Shown in pieces: positions 51,495-60,655 of a stretch of DNA of 64,000 nucleotides. Each line of letters begins with the position of its first letter. The stretch's first letter is position 1. The notes beneath the pieces are model-generated. The model did no database searches and was not told the origin of the DNA. It was given only the letters and a program-made list of their open reading frames with translations. The position numbers were made by a program, and so were the translations under genes. The stretch is from Acinetobacter seifertii (GTDB lineage: Bacteria > Pseudomonadota > Gammaproteobacteria > Pseudomonadales > Moraxellaceae), in assembly GCF_000368065.1 (NCBI RefSeq), contig NZ_KB851204.1:62001-126000 (forward strand), given 5' to 3'.

Positions 51495-52061
51495 ATGTCA
51501 GATATTTTACCATTAAGCTGGTTTCAACGAGAAACTTCAGAAGTGGCTTATGATTTGATCGGCTGTGTATTATGTAAGCGACAGCCCGATGGTCAAATCA
51601 TCCGTTGCACAATTAGTGAAACAGAAGCTTATTTGGGCGTTCGAGATAAAGCTTGCCATAGTTACAATGATAAACGAACAGCTCGAACTGAGGTAATGTA
51701 TGGCCATGGTGGTAGTATTTACGTCTACCTAATTTATGGCATGTATGAAATGCTTAATATTATTACTCAAACAGAAGGTGTGCCTGAAGGAGTAATGATT
51801 CGGGCTGTATTTTTAAGTAATGCTTCAACAAAAAAAGAATATAAGCTTTTAGCTGGACCGGGCAAACTGACACGTTATTTGGGTATTGACCGTAGTTTAA
51901 AAGGCCAGACTCTAGGTGAAGAATCTGGGCTATGGATTGAAGCAGCCACTAAACAACCAGAAGTTGTTTTAACACCACGTATTGGAATTGACTATGCTGA
52001 AGAGGCAAAAGACTGGCCTGAACGGTATTGCTGGAAAGATCATCCATCTTTGAGCCGATAA
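51495..52061 (+). CDS. DNA-3-methyladenine glycosylase (AAG/MPG family)
   Basis: Removes alkylated and deaminated purines from DNA. The 188-residue product fits the AAG family: early catalytic Glu in SETEAYLGVRDKACHSYNDK (shown in part, EAYLGVRDKACHS), then RTEVMYGHGGSIYVYLIYGMYE in outline, NIITQTEGVPEGVMIRA and LLAGPGKLTRYLGID. ATG 51495 follows AGAGAA. Divergent from mutM, so the two repair genes share a short promoter region. Confidence 0.93.
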   Translation: MSDILPLSWFQRETSEVAYDLIGCVLCKRQPDGQIIRCTISETEAYLGVRDKACHSYNDKRTARTEVMYGHGGSIYVYLIYGMYEMLNIITQTEGVPEGVMIRAVFLSNASTKKEYKLLAGPGKLTRYLGIDRSLKGQTLGEESGLWIEAATKQPEVVLTPRIGIDYAEEAKDWPERYCWKDHPSLSR

Positions 52062-52193
52062 TCCAAATTTAGAAATTAATTTTTAAATAACGATATAGTG
52101 TTCTAGATTTACAACAATGCAGATCGAATTCAATATCCAGACAAGACACTGCTTTTTGTTATCATAACTACAATATAAATAAAGGAAATAAGC

Positions 52194-54326
52194 ATGTCCT
52201 TATTACGCTTAGACCGACTTCATTACTGTATTTTGATGAGTATGGGCTGTATTTCTAGTCCAATTGTATGGGCAGAAGACCTAAATTCAGACGTTGCCAA
52301 ATTGCCTACTTTACATGTGGAAGCAACGCGTACCGATACCACTTACTTACAAACACCTGCTTCAGTTTTTCGAATAGATGCACCTCAAGCTGATAGCTCT
52401 TCACAAGTGAATTTAACTGAAGTTGTGAAAGGGATACCGAGCTTACAGATTCGTAATCGTGAAAATTATGCGCAAGATTTGCAGCTATCTATGCGTGGTT
52501 TTGGCGCACGTTCTACTTTTGGTGTCCGAGGTATTCGTCTATATGTGGATGGTATTCCCGCAACAATGCCAGATGGGCAAGGCCAAACCTCTAATATTGA
52601 TTTAAGTAGTCTCGATCATGTTGAAGTTCTAACGGGACCTTTTTCCTCACTATATGGAAACTCATCGGGTGGGACAATTTTAACGTCTACTAAAGAAGGT
52701 CAAGGAAAAGACTCAATCGAGCTGAGCTATTCGGGAGGTAGCCATGATAAAAGCCGAGCAGGGTTAGTACTACAAGGTGGGGCAAAGGGTGCGAATGAAC
52801 CAAGCTATATTATTAGTTCATCGTACTTCGATACCGACGGTTACCGAGATCATAGCGGTGCAAATAAAATCTTAAATAACGCCAAGCTCAGTTGGAACCT
52901 TGACGATGGAAGCAAAATCAACTGGGTGACTAACTATGTCAAAATCAATGCAGATGACCCGCAAGGTTTAACTCATGCTCAGTGGAATGCGAATCCCAAA
53001 CAGGTTAATGATTCAAAAAACATTTATAAGGTTCGAAAAGACATTGAGCAAACCCAGACAGGGGTGACATGGTCTAAGCCTATTAATGATAAAAATGAAC
53101 TCTATGCCATGGCATATTTAGGCAATCGCCAAGTTACTCAATATCAATCTATTCCTAAGTCAGCACAAGATGCCAGCATTAATCATGCTGGTGGCGTGAT
53201 TGATTTTGAACGTAATTATTATGGTGCTGATTTCCGTTGGACAGGTAAAGAACTGCTGCCAAATACGACAGTAAGTTTAGGTGTTGCACTCGATGCGATG
53301 GATGAAGACCGTAAAGGTTATGAAAATTTTAACTTAGTAAATGGTCAGCCTTCTTACGGTGTTAAAGGTAAATTACGTCGTGATGAAGACAATACTTTGT
53401 GGAATATCGACCCATATTTACAAGCTTCATGGCAGTTCTTACCTACATGGCGTTTAGACACGGGCGTACGCTATAGCAATGTCCATTACAAATCTAAAGA
53501 TAATTATTTAAGTAATGGCGATGATAGTGGTAAGACTGATTACAGTAAGGTTCTACCTTCTGCTGCTTTAAGCTGGCAAATTTTACCTGAGCTCATGGCA
53601 TATGTAAGTTATGCCAAAGGGTTTGAAACACCGACCTTTACTGAAATGGCATATCAAACTGATACGACAAAGTCAGGTTTTAACTTTGATTTAAGACCAT
53701 CAACGAGTGATACCTATGAGGCTGGCTTAAAGTCACAAAACCAATTAGGTGATTTTACGTTGGCGGTTTTTCAAACCAAAACGAAGAATGACATTGTTGC
53801 AGCGGGAAGCTCAAACGGACGTGCAACCTTCCGTAATGCAGATAAAACCTTACGTGAAGGAGTAGAGTTTGCATGGAATAAAAAGTTATGGCGAGACTTA
53901 ACCGCGACTGCAAGCTATGCCTATTTAGATGCGACATTTGATGCTGATATTCCAGCTTTAGGAAATATTGCTCAAATTCCATCAGGAAATGCGATTCCAG
54001 GTATTGCTAAAAACCAAGCTTATGCCTCTTTGGCATGGCAGCCATCGCACGGTCTATATGGTGGTGTAGACGTACAGTATATGGACAAAGTATACGTGAA
54101 TGATACCAACAGTGACGCAGCACCGAGCTACAGTGTAACTTCAGCAAATATTGGTTATGCATGGGATTTAGGCGAATGGAAAGTCAAAAGCTTTGCTCGT
54201 GTAGATAACCTATTTGATAAAAACTATGCGGGTTCAGTGATTGTAAATGATGGTAATGATCGTTACTTTGAGCCTGCGGATGGGCGTAACTGGAGTGCAG
54301 GTTTACGTGTAATTAAACAATTCTAG
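52194..54326 (+). CDS. pqqU: TonB-dependent receptor, PqqU/YncD type
   Basis: A 710-residue outer-membrane transporter. After a signal peptide (to about residue 27) come a TonB-box region (KLPTLHVEATR), a plug with NYAQDLQLSMRGFGARST, GIRLYVDGIPATMPDGQGQ and EVLTGPFSSLYGNSSGG, and a barrel with YQSIPKSAQ, RRDEDNTLWNIDPYLQ and FARVDNLFDKNYAGSVIVND, ending in an aromatic residue (KQF). As I remember it, these blocks match E. coli YncD, which imports pyrroloquinoline quinone. ATG 52194 follows AAAGGAAATAAGC. The gcd gene in this window is a PQQ enzyme. Confidence 0.85.
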   Translation: MSLLRLDRLHYCILMSMGCISSPIVWAEDLNSDVAKLPTLHVEATRTDTTYLQTPASVFRIDAPQADSSSQVNLTEVVKGIPSLQIRNRENYAQDLQLSMRGFGARSTFGVRGIRLYVDGIPATMPDGQGQTSNIDLSSLDHVEVLTGPFSSLYGNSSGGTILTSTKEGQGKDSIELSYSGGSHDKSRAGLVLQGGAKGANEPSYIISSSYFDTDGYRDHSGANKILNNAKLSWNLDDGSKINWVTNYVKINADDPQGLTHAQWNANPKQVNDSKNIYKVRKDIEQTQTGVTWSKPINDKNELYAMAYLGNRQVTQYQSIPKSAQDASINHAGGVIDFERNYYGADFRWTGKELLPNTTVSLGVALDAMDEDRKGYENFNLVNGQPSYGVKGKLRRDEDNTLWNIDPYLQASWQFLPTWRLDTGVRYSNVHYKSKDNYLSNGDDSGKTDYSKVLPSAALSWQILPELMAYVSYAKGFETPTFTEMAYQTDTTKSGFNFDLRPSTSDTYEAGLKSQNQLGDFTLAVFQTKTKNDIVAAGSSNGRATFRNADKTLREGVEFAWNKKLWRDLTATASYAYLDATFDADIPALGNIAQIPSGNAIPGIAKNQAYASLAWQPSHGLYGGVDVQYMDKVYVNDTNSDAAPSYSVTSANIGYAWDLGEWKVKSFARVDNLFDKNYAGSVIVNDGNDRYFEPADGRNWSAGLRVIKQF

Positions 54327-54335
54327 GAATTTAAA

Positions 54336-55445
54336 ATGGCAAAATTATTTGAAACGGTTAATTTTGATTCACTACAACTGGTCAATAGAATTGTAATTGC
54401 CCCAATGTGCCAGTATTCGGCAACTGATGAAGGCGAAATTACCTATTGGCATGAACAGCAATGGGCAAATTATGCCTTGTCTGGGGCTGGGCTATGTATT
54501 GTGGAAGCTACGGCTGTACAAGCGGAAGGTCGAATTAGTTATGCAGACCTTGGACTGTGGAATGATCAGCAACGTGACCAGATCAAAACTTTATTGGGGA
54601 AAGTTAAAACACTTTCTCCTATGCCATTTGGAATTCAGTTAGCACATGCTGGCCGTAAAGCATCGACTGAAAAGCCATGGTTGGGCAAAGGCCAAATTGC
54701 AAAAAATCAGCCACATGGCTGGCAAACAGTTGCTCCAAGTACAAGTACTTTTTCGGTTCATGATGCGGCGCCACATGCATTAACAATCGATGAAATTAAA
54801 CAAGTTCAACAAGACTTTGCTGCTGCTGCAAAACGTGCAGTAGAAGCCGGCTTTGAGCTAATCGAAGTACATGCAGCACATGGTTACTTATTGCATCAAT
54901 TTTTATCGCCAATAGCGAATCAACGCACAGATGAATATGGTGGTTCTTTAGAAAACCGTATGCGTATGGCGCTTGAAGTACTTCAGGCAATTAAACTCGC
55001 GGTGCCTGAAGGCTATCCAGTAGGAGTCCGTCTATCTGCAACTGACTGGATGGATGGCAATGAGCAGTGGGATATTGAATCTACAGTTGGTTTATCAAAA
55101 GCTTTAGAGCAGCTAGGAGCCGCTTATATTCATGTGTCTAGCGGTGGTTTACATGAACACCAAAATATTACCATTGGAGCGGGCTACCAAGTTCCGTTTG
55201 CCGAACAGGTTAAGAAGCATGTGTCTATTCCTGTGATTGCAGTAGGACTGATTACCGAGCCAGAACATGCTGAACAAATTTTAGAAACTCAGCAAGCTGA
55301 TGCAATTGGCCTTGCTCGTGCTATGTTATATGACCCACGTTGGCCGTGGCATGCAGCAGCTAAATTGGGAGCAAAAGTTAAAATTGCACCTCAGTATTTG
55401 CGTTGTCAACCACATGGATTAAAACAGCTTTTTGATTCTTTTTAG
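54336..55445 (+). CDS. NADH:flavin oxidoreductase, old yellow enzyme family (YqjM/XenA-like)
   Basis: A 369-residue FMN TIM-barrel ene-reductase. Seen are NRIVIAPMCQYSATDEGEI (with the Cys typical of the thermophilic-like or YqjM class), QLAHAGRKAS, EVHAAHGYLLHQFLSPIANQR (shown in outline; HAAH with catalytic His pair), SSGG and IGLARAMLYDPRWPW. It reduces activated alkenes, nitro compounds or quinones with NAD(P)H; true substrate unknown. It begins nine bases after the receptor gene, so both may be co-transcribed. Confidence 0.92.
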   Translation: MAKLFETVNFDSLQLVNRIVIAPMCQYSATDEGEITYWHEQQWANYALSGAGLCIVEATAVQAEGRISYADLGLWNDQQRDQIKTLLGKVKTLSPMPFGIQLAHAGRKASTEKPWLGKGQIAKNQPHGWQTVAPSTSTFSVHDAAPHALTIDEIKQVQQDFAAAAKRAVEAGFELIEVHAAHGYLLHQFLSPIANQRTDEYGGSLENRMRMALEVLQAIKLAVPEGYPVGVRLSATDWMDGNEQWDIESTVGLSKALEQLGAAYIHVSSGGLHEHQNITIGAGYQVPFAEQVKKHVSIPVIAVGLITEPEHAEQILETQQADAIGLARAMLYDPRWPWHAAAKLGAKVKIAPQYLRCQPHGLKQLFDSF

Positions 55446-55451
55446 TTGATC

Positions 55452-55482
55452 AGCGGGCAAATTAAGATTTGCCCGTTTTTAT
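55452..55482 (+). terminator. Terminator after the flavin oxidoreductase gene
   Basis: CGGGCAAAT and ATTTGCCCG form a 9-bp stem followed by TTTTTATTTT. Confidence 0.88.
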
Positions 55483-55507
55483 TTTCAGATGAGTGAGGGA
55501 GCATTCT

Positions 55508-56431
55508 GTGGTTTTTCAGGTAATTTTACCAATTTTGATTTTATTGTTGATGGGGTACTGCAGTGTCCTCATTAAATTGGTAACACCTGAGCAGATTAGG
55601 GCCCTGAGTGCATTTGTTATTAAAATTGCTCTTCCTGCATTTTTAATTCAGTCTTTAGCCAATAAAAATTTACAAGAGATTTGGCACCCATCTTATTTTA
55701 TTGCTTATGGTGGCGGCTCTTTAATATTGTTTTTTCTTGCTTTTATTATTTATCGAAAGCTTTTTAAAAACAGCCTAACCCATAGCGCCGTCATATCGAT
55801 GGGTGCTTCTATGTCAAATACAGGATTTATGGGTACCGCTATTTTGACCATGCTCATGGGTAGTCATGCTGCAATCTATATATCTTTAACTTTAATTATT
55901 GAAAATTTATTAATCGTCGCTTTAATGCTCATTTTGGCTGAAGCGGGATTACATCAACAGCAACAGCTTTTTCCTTTGCTGAAAAAGACATTTATTAATT
56001 TACTTAAAAACCCTGTAATTATTGCAATTTTGGTTGGCATGAGCTGTATTTTACTCGGCATTCATCTGCCTTCAAAACTTGGGCAAGCTATAGAACTGTT
56101 AGGAAAAACAGCCTCACCTTTAGCATTATTTGCTATTGGCGGCAGTTTGGTTGGTATAGGAATTACCGCAGTGAATTTACAAAGTATATTGTTAGCTGGG
56201 TTTAATGTCATTCTTATGCCAGTTGTGATTTTTGGATTGTTTCTTTTATTGCCAAATGTAAGCCGTGAAATGCTTTATGCAGGAACATTAATTGCAGCGT
56301 TGCCGATGCCGATTGCTTTTGGTATTTTTGGACAAGCATACGGTTTAAATGAAAGAGCATTAACACCTTTAATGATAAGTACCATTATTGGTTTTATTGG
56401 AGTAAGTGGGCTGATTGCTTTGTGGTGGTAA
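55508..56431 (+). CDS. AEC-family membrane transporter (auxin efflux carrier-like)
   Basis: A 307-residue protein with about ten membrane helices in two five-helix repeats, of the AEC family that includes malonate and malate carriers. Segments such as FVIKIALPAFLIQSLAN, MGASMSNTGFMGTAIL (with the family Asn) and PMPIAFGIFGQAYGLNE are typical. Start GTG 55508 follows GAGGGAG at seven bases; GTG 55493 is an alternative. Substrate unknown. Confidence 0.85.
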   Translation: MVFQVILPILILLLMGYCSVLIKLVTPEQIRALSAFVIKIALPAFLIQSLANKNLQEIWHPSYFIAYGGGSLILFFLAFIIYRKLFKNSLTHSAVISMGASMSNTGFMGTAILTMLMGSHAAIYISLTLIIENLLIVALMLILAEAGLHQQQQLFPLLKKTFINLLKNPVIIAILVGMSCILLGIHLPSKLGQAIELLGKTASPLALFAIGGSLVGIGITAVNLQSILLAGFNVILMPVVIFGLFLLLPNVSREMLYAGTLIAALPMPIAFGIFGQAYGLNERALTPLMISTIIGFIGVSGLIALWW

Positions 56432-56433
56432 AA

Positions 56434-56460
56434 GAAAAGCCCCATACGGGGCTATTGTTT
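56434..56460. terminator. Hairpin between convergent AEC and Sel1-repeat genes
   Basis: GCCCC-ATAC-GGGGC, preceded by A-rich sequence. T-run after it is broken (TATTGTTTC), so it is likely weak on the plus strand; on the minus strand TTTTCTTTT follows, giving a better terminator. Confidence 0.6.
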
Positions 56461-56465
56461 CTTTA

Positions 56466-57290
56466 CTATTTTCTAGGTGCGGACTGTGTAGGGGCGGCTG
56501 CAGCTTGCTTATTCTTCTCAGCAATAATCTTTTCGACTGAAGCTAAAGATTCTCTAGCGTTAGGAACATTTTGATTGGCAAGCTCAGTAAAAATCTTTTT
56601 GGCCTCAGGTAAATTTTGTGGAATGATATTGCCATTTGCCATCATAGTCGCTAAAGCCATAGACGCTGGTGCATAACCTTTTTGTGCAATTGCTTGTAAA
56701 GCTTCAATGCCTTGGCGTTTCATTAACGGATTTTTATTTTCAACCCCTTGGCTAATATCATAAAGTGCTTTCACCTGAGTAGCTGGATAGTTACCTTTTC
56801 TAATTAAAGGCGCTAACTTTTGAAGGGCAATTTGATGAGACTGTGGCTTTTTCTGAGCAAATAAAATGGTCGCAATTTTTACCGTTGCATCATCAGAACC
56901 TTGAGCTGATGCTTTCTGTACATATTGGCTAAATTTATTACTATCTTTTGCAACGCCTAACTCACCAGTTTCATAAATCTGTGCAAGTCTATAACTGGCC
57001 TGAGCATAGCCTTTATTCGAGGCATCTTCATAATATTTCAGAGCTTTAGCATTATCTTTGGCAGTACCTTGACCCATTTGCGTCATATAGCCTAAGTTAT
57101 AGATCGCTTGAGCATTTCCTGTCTGTGCAAGACGCTGGACTTCTTGGAAAGCAGCAGGATAATTTTTTGCCGCATACAATTGTTCAGCCTGTTTAAAGAC
57201 ATCATTTTTTGCCGCAGATGCTGTACTGTCTGCCGCAAAGATGGATGAACTTGAAATGGCGATTAGGCTGGCGATGAGTAATTTTTTCAT
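56466..57290 (-). CDS. Exported Sel1/TPR-repeat protein
   Basis: A 274-residue periplasmic protein with a signal peptide (MKKLLIASLIAISSSSIFA) and several Sel1-like repeats, such as AIYNLGYMTQMGQGTAKDNAKAL (in outline), ASYRLAQIYETGELGVAKD and ASMALATMMANGNIIPQN. Such repeats form alpha-solenoids for protein-protein contacts. The C-terminal tail is Ala/Gln/Pro-rich. No partner gene is obvious. The 57291-57472 gap upstream holds no feature that I can support. Confidence 0.85.
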   Translation of the reverse strand: MKKLLIASLIAISSSSIFAADSTASAAKNDVFKQAEQLYAAKNYPAAFQEVQRLAQTGNAQAIYNLGYMTQMGQGTAKDNAKALKYYEDASNKGYAQASYRLAQIYETGELGVAKDSNKFSQYVQKASAQGSDDATVKIATILFAQKKPQSHQIALQKLAPLIRKGNYPATQVKALYDISQGVENKNPLMKRQGIEALQAIAQKGYAPASMALATMMANGNIIPQNLPEAKKIFTELANQNVPNARESLASVEKIIAEKNKQAAAAPTQSAPRK

Positions 57291-57472
57291 TTCTTTTTAA
57301 CCTTTTACTTCGTAGCTACATCATTCCGTCGATGTATTGAATCAACTCAACTTCTCATCATAAATAGTGATGCATGAAAGTAAACAGCCGATTTGTATAT
57401 AAAACGATGTCTATAAAGCAAACTGTGGAGAAAAATGATATGCCACTCTAGCTAAGAGAGTGGCATATAGAC

Positions 57473-58183
57473 TTATTTTACTGACTTAAGTAATGCTTCA
57501 ATTTGTTTTGCATCACTTGGTACACCAGAGATTCTTTGTCCATCTTGCAAGAAAAGAGTTGGTGTTCCATCGATATTTAATTTTTGGCCTAAAGCGATAT
57601 TCTTTTGAATTGGACTTGAGCAACTTTTGCTATTAGTCGGCAATTTGCGATTAAGCATATAGTTGGTCCAAGCTTCAGACGGATTCTTTGAACACCAGAT
57701 TTGATTTGCAACTTTCTCAGCATTTGGGTGCAAGCTAGTCAGCGGATATAAGAATACATATACCGTTACGTTATCCACCCCAACCATGTTTTGTTCTAAA
57801 CGCTGACAGTAAGGGCAATCTGGGTCACTGAAAATATAAAGAGTACGCTCACCTTTACCTTTTACATATTTTATCGCCTGATTTAGGGGCAGGCTTTTGA
57901 CATCAATTTTACCCAATTCGGCAATTCGTTCTTCTGTCATATTTTTTTGTTGTTTGATATCAACTAAATTGCCTACAAAAAAGTATTTAGCATCTTGATT
58001 GGTATAAACAATACGACCGCTTGTATACACTTCATAAATACCTTGCACAGGTGATTGATAAACACCTTTTACAGGTAAGTCTGGATAATTTGTCTTCAGA
58101 TTTTGTTCAAGTGTCTTCACATCAGCATGAGCAGAACCGAAAAAAGCCAAACTCAACATGAGTGTAGCAAGTTTAGTTTTCAT
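57473..58183 (-). CDS. dsbC: Thiol:disulfide interchange protein, DsbC family
   Basis: Periplasmic disulfide isomerase. The 236-residue product has a signal peptide (MKTKLATLMLSLAFFGSAHA), an N-terminal dimerisation domain (LPVKGVYQSPVQGIYEVYTS in outline) and a thioredoxin-fold catalytic domain with DPDCPYCQRLEQ (CPYC, about residues 108-111) and cis-Pro in DGTPTLFLQDG. ATG 58183 gives the clean signal peptide; 58204 would add seven residues. In E. coli DsbD keeps DsbC reduced; no dsbD is nearby. Confidence 0.9.
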   Translation of the reverse strand: MKTKLATLMLSLAFFGSAHADVKTLEQNLKTNYPDLPVKGVYQSPVQGIYEVYTSGRIVYTNQDAKYFFVGNLVDIKQQKNMTEERIAELGKIDVKSLPLNQAIKYVKGKGERTLYIFSDPDCPYCQRLEQNMVGVDNVTVYVFLYPLTSLHPNAEKVANQIWCSKNPSEAWTNYMLNRKLPTNSKSCSSPIQKNIALGQKLNIDGTPTLFLQDGQRISGVPSDAKQIEALLKSVK

Positions 58184-58280
58184 ATTTTTTCTCTTAGATT
58201 TCAACCTAGATTATGATGGCATAGAAAAATTAAAAAATTGATGCCCTAATTAAATGAATTTATTAGAATTTTGTATCTAT

Positions 58281-58312
58281 AAAAAAGCCCATAGAGTCTC
58301 CACGGGCTTTTT
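58281..58312 (-). terminator. Terminator after the ygfZ-type gene
   Basis: On the minus strand AAAAGCCCGTGG and its partner CTATGGGCTTTTTT (stem AAGCCC/GGGCTT extended by CGTGGAGACTCTATG pairing) form a hairpin with a T tail. Confidence 0.8.
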
Positions 58313-58327
58313 ATTTACTAAATATAA

Positions 58328-59050
58328 TTACTGTGGTCTAGCCACATCACCACTTAATGCTTCTGGCAAATCGAGGACTTGAAGACCGAGTTCAGCTAGA
58401 GCGGCTGGTTTCGCAACTACTAACGCAATATATCCGTCAGTGGTTTGAGTACTATTTACTACTTCAATATCGTTATTTAATTGAGTAGCTGGAGCAGGTG
58501 CTTCACCTGTACCTTGAACTAGATGCAACCAGTGTTTTGGTTTTGCTTTAAACCAAAGGCGCGCCACAATTTCTTGACCTAAGTAACAGCCTTTATCGTA
58601 ATTTACGCCTTCACGTTGATGTAAACGTAATTCTTGTGGTTGGAACTCATGTTCGGTTGCTTGAGCAATCCATGCTTGACCCGTCATAATGGCTTGTTTT
58701 TGCCATTCGAAAACATTAGTTTCTGTAGAGCTGAACTCAGTGTGTCCATTTACAACTTTTGGAAACACAGCGCCTTGTTCACTTAAAGTCATTTTTGAAA
58801 ATGCGCCATATTTTTTAATATGCTTGGCGAACTCTTCAGCTTGATCTTGAGTAACAACAATCTCAAAACTTTCAGCGTTCAGCTTTTTCAGCCACAGGCC
58901 AAAGTGAATACGGCCTTTAAGATCACAAATGGCTGTATAGCGTGTTTCATTTTCAGCTAAACGCTCAGTATCGACAGTCACTTGACCTTGTAAAAACTTC
59001 TGTGCATCTACACCGTTTAATGCATAAGAGGAGAAAGCGAGCAGACTCAT
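58328..59050 (-). CDS. ygfZ: Folate-binding iron-sulfur maturation protein YgfZ
   Basis: Tetrahydrofolate-dependent protein needed for the assembly or repair of certain Fe-S enzymes such as MiaB. The 240-residue product has the short T-protein-like fold and the invariant motif KGCYLGQEIVAR (K-G-C-Y-x-G-Q-E, about residues 152-163) with the essential Cys. ATG 59050 follows GAGAT. Shorter than E. coli YgfZ (326 residues), as in other members of Moraxellaceae as I recall. Single-gene unit. Confidence 0.92.
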   Translation of the reverse strand: MSLLAFSSYALNGVDAQKFLQGQVTVDTERLAENETRYTAICDLKGRIHFGLWLKKLNAESFEIVVTQDQAEEFAKHIKKYGAFSKMTLSEQGAVFPKVVNGHTEFSSTETNVFEWQKQAIMTGQAWIAQATEHEFQPQELRLHQREGVNYDKGCYLGQEIVARLWFKAKPKHWLHLVQGTGEAPAPATQLNNDIEVVNSTQTTDGYIALVVAKPAALAELGLQVLDLPEALSGDVARPQ

Positions 59051-59267
59051 GATTAATCTCAAATTCAATATGTTTCATTATGATTACTGACTATTTTGCT
59101 CCATTTTTACTAAAAAATCAGCCTTAGTTTTCGTAATTTAGTTTTGTTTAAAATAAGCTGGTTAGGTTAAAAAAACACCAAAAATATACGTTAAAACACT
59201 TTCTAAAGTTTAAGCTAGTAAACATTATTTCTATAACTTAAATGGAATTAAAAATAAGGAGAAGATC

Positions 59268-59717
59268 ATGGCAACAGGTACAGTAAAATTACATCGCGTA
59301 TTTAAAGCACCCGCTGAACGTGTTTATCGCGCATTTCTAGACCCAGATGCTTTAGTTAAGTGGATGGCCCCTCACGGTTTTACTGCGAAAGTTCATAGTT
59401 TTGATTCAAATGTAGGTGGCTCATACAAAATGAGTTTTACTAACTTTTCGACAGGATCAACACATTCATTTGGCGGAACTTATGTTGAACTCATTCCAAA
59501 TGAATTAATTCGATATAACGATCAATTCGATGATGCAAATTTACCTGGTACGATGCAGGTGACTATTACATTAAAGACTGTACTGGTCGGTACGGAGGTG
59601 CATATTACTCAAGAAGGAATACCCGAAGTTATTCCTGTAGAGGCATGCTATTTAGGATGGCAGGAGTCTTTGTCGTTATTGGCACTTTTAGTGGAAGCTG
59701 CGATTCCGGATCAGTAA
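59268..59717 (+). CDS. SRPBCC (AHSA1/START-like) domain protein
   Basis: A 149-residue helix-grip fold protein of the AHSA1/polyketide-cyclase group. The opening VKLHRVFKAPAERVYRAFLDPDALVKWM (in outline RVFKAPAERVYRAF, WMAPHGF) and the end YLGWQESLSLLALLVE fit closely. It may bind a small hydrophobic ligand; no catalytic residues can be assigned. ATG 59268 follows AAGGAGAAGATC. Single gene. Confidence 0.88.
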   Translation: MATGTVKLHRVFKAPAERVYRAFLDPDALVKWMAPHGFTAKVHSFDSNVGGSYKMSFTNFSTGSTHSFGGTYVELIPNELIRYNDQFDDANLPGTMQVTITLKTVLVGTEVHITQEGIPEVIPVEACYLGWQESLSLLALLVEAAIPDQ

Positions 59718-59740
59718 AAGAATTTTATTTTTCTTAAAAA

Positions 59741-59770
59741 AAAAAGAGTAGGTCGTAAGACTTACTCTTA
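59741..59770 (-). terminator. Terminator of the rut operon
   Basis: On the minus strand AAGAGTAAG and CTACTCTT (stem AAGAGTA/TACTCTT) are followed by a run of about ten T. It lies just past the last gene of the operon. Confidence 0.85.
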
Positions 59771-60640
59771 AGATAGCTCTAATTGGTTTTGTTGTTCCAA
59801 TAATTTAACTATGGCTGAAAAATCGACTTGTTGTGCATCAGGTCTGGAAACCTGATTAAACTGTTGTTGAATTAGACTAAAAGCTGGAAGTTCTAAATTA
59901 TTTTGAGTAACTAAATTTAGTGTTATCCCAATATCTTTTTGTAATAAATCTAAAGCAAAAGTTTTTTCAAATTTACGGCTTAAAACACGTTGCATCATAA
60001 TATGTTCTGAAACATTGCTTTTGCCACTAGAGTGGTTAATGCAGTTCATTGCGGAATGTAAATTTACGCCTTGAGATTTAAGGATGCTCAAACCCTCTGC
60101 TAGCGCCCAAAGATGTGTTGCCATTAGTGTGTTATTGATAGCTTTTACTGCAAAAGCAGCACCGCTTTCGCCGACATATTCAACTAAATTAGCAAATGCT
60201 TGAATAATAGGCTTTGCTCTTTTAAATGCACACTCGTCACCTCCGACCATTACCGTAAGAGTTCCTCGTTCAGCTCCAATCGTTTGTCCTGAAACTGGCG
60301 CATCTAAATAATCAACTCCGCTTAATTTGAGCTGTTGACTGAGTTTTCTTGCAGTTTCTGGCACACCGCTAGTGCAGTCTACCCAAATACAGCCTTGTTT
60401 TAGTTGAGAATCCGCAATTAAATTTTCTACATCTTGGCTAGTCGGTAGGCATGAAAAGATAATATCTGCTTGCAGAGCTTGTGTCAGGTCTACAGCCTGC
60501 GTACCAAAGGTTTGTTCATGTTGCTTTGCTTTAGCAAACGTACGATTCCAAACATAGACTTGGCTACATACTTGGGTTAAATGGGAAGCCATGTGCCATC
60601 CCATTGCACCTAAACCGATAAATGAAGCACTTTGAATCAA
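59768..60640 (-). CDS. NAD(P)-dependent 3-hydroxyisobutyrate-dehydrogenase-family protein in the rut operon
   Basis: A 290-residue beta-hydroxyacid dehydrogenase. The NAD(P) motif GLGAMGWHMASH opens the protein, DAPVSGQTIGAERGTLTVMVGG (outline) is the substrate-binding block, and the catalytic Lys is in FAVKAINNTLMA (about residue 173). It starts 15 bases after rutG. RutE (malonic semialdehyde reductase) is absent from the operon, and 3-hydroxyisobutyrate dehydrogenases can often act on malonic semialdehyde, so a RutE-like role is a reasonable inference. Confidence 0.88.
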   Translation of the reverse strand: MIQSASFIGLGAMGWHMASHLTQVCSQVYVWNRTFAKAKQHEQTFGTQAVDLTQALQADIIFSCLPTSQDVENLIADSQLKQGCIWVDCTSGVPETARKLSQQLKLSGVDYLDAPVSGQTIGAERGTLTVMVGGDECAFKRAKPIIQAFANLVEYVGESGAAFAVKAINNTLMATHLWALAEGLSILKSQGVNLHSAMNCINHSSGKSNVSEHIMMQRVLSRKFEKTFALDLLQKDIGITLNLVTQNNLELPAFSLIQQQFNQVSRPDAQQVDFSAIVKLLEQQNQLELS

Positions 60641-60655
60641 GGAGTTTCTCCAGAA

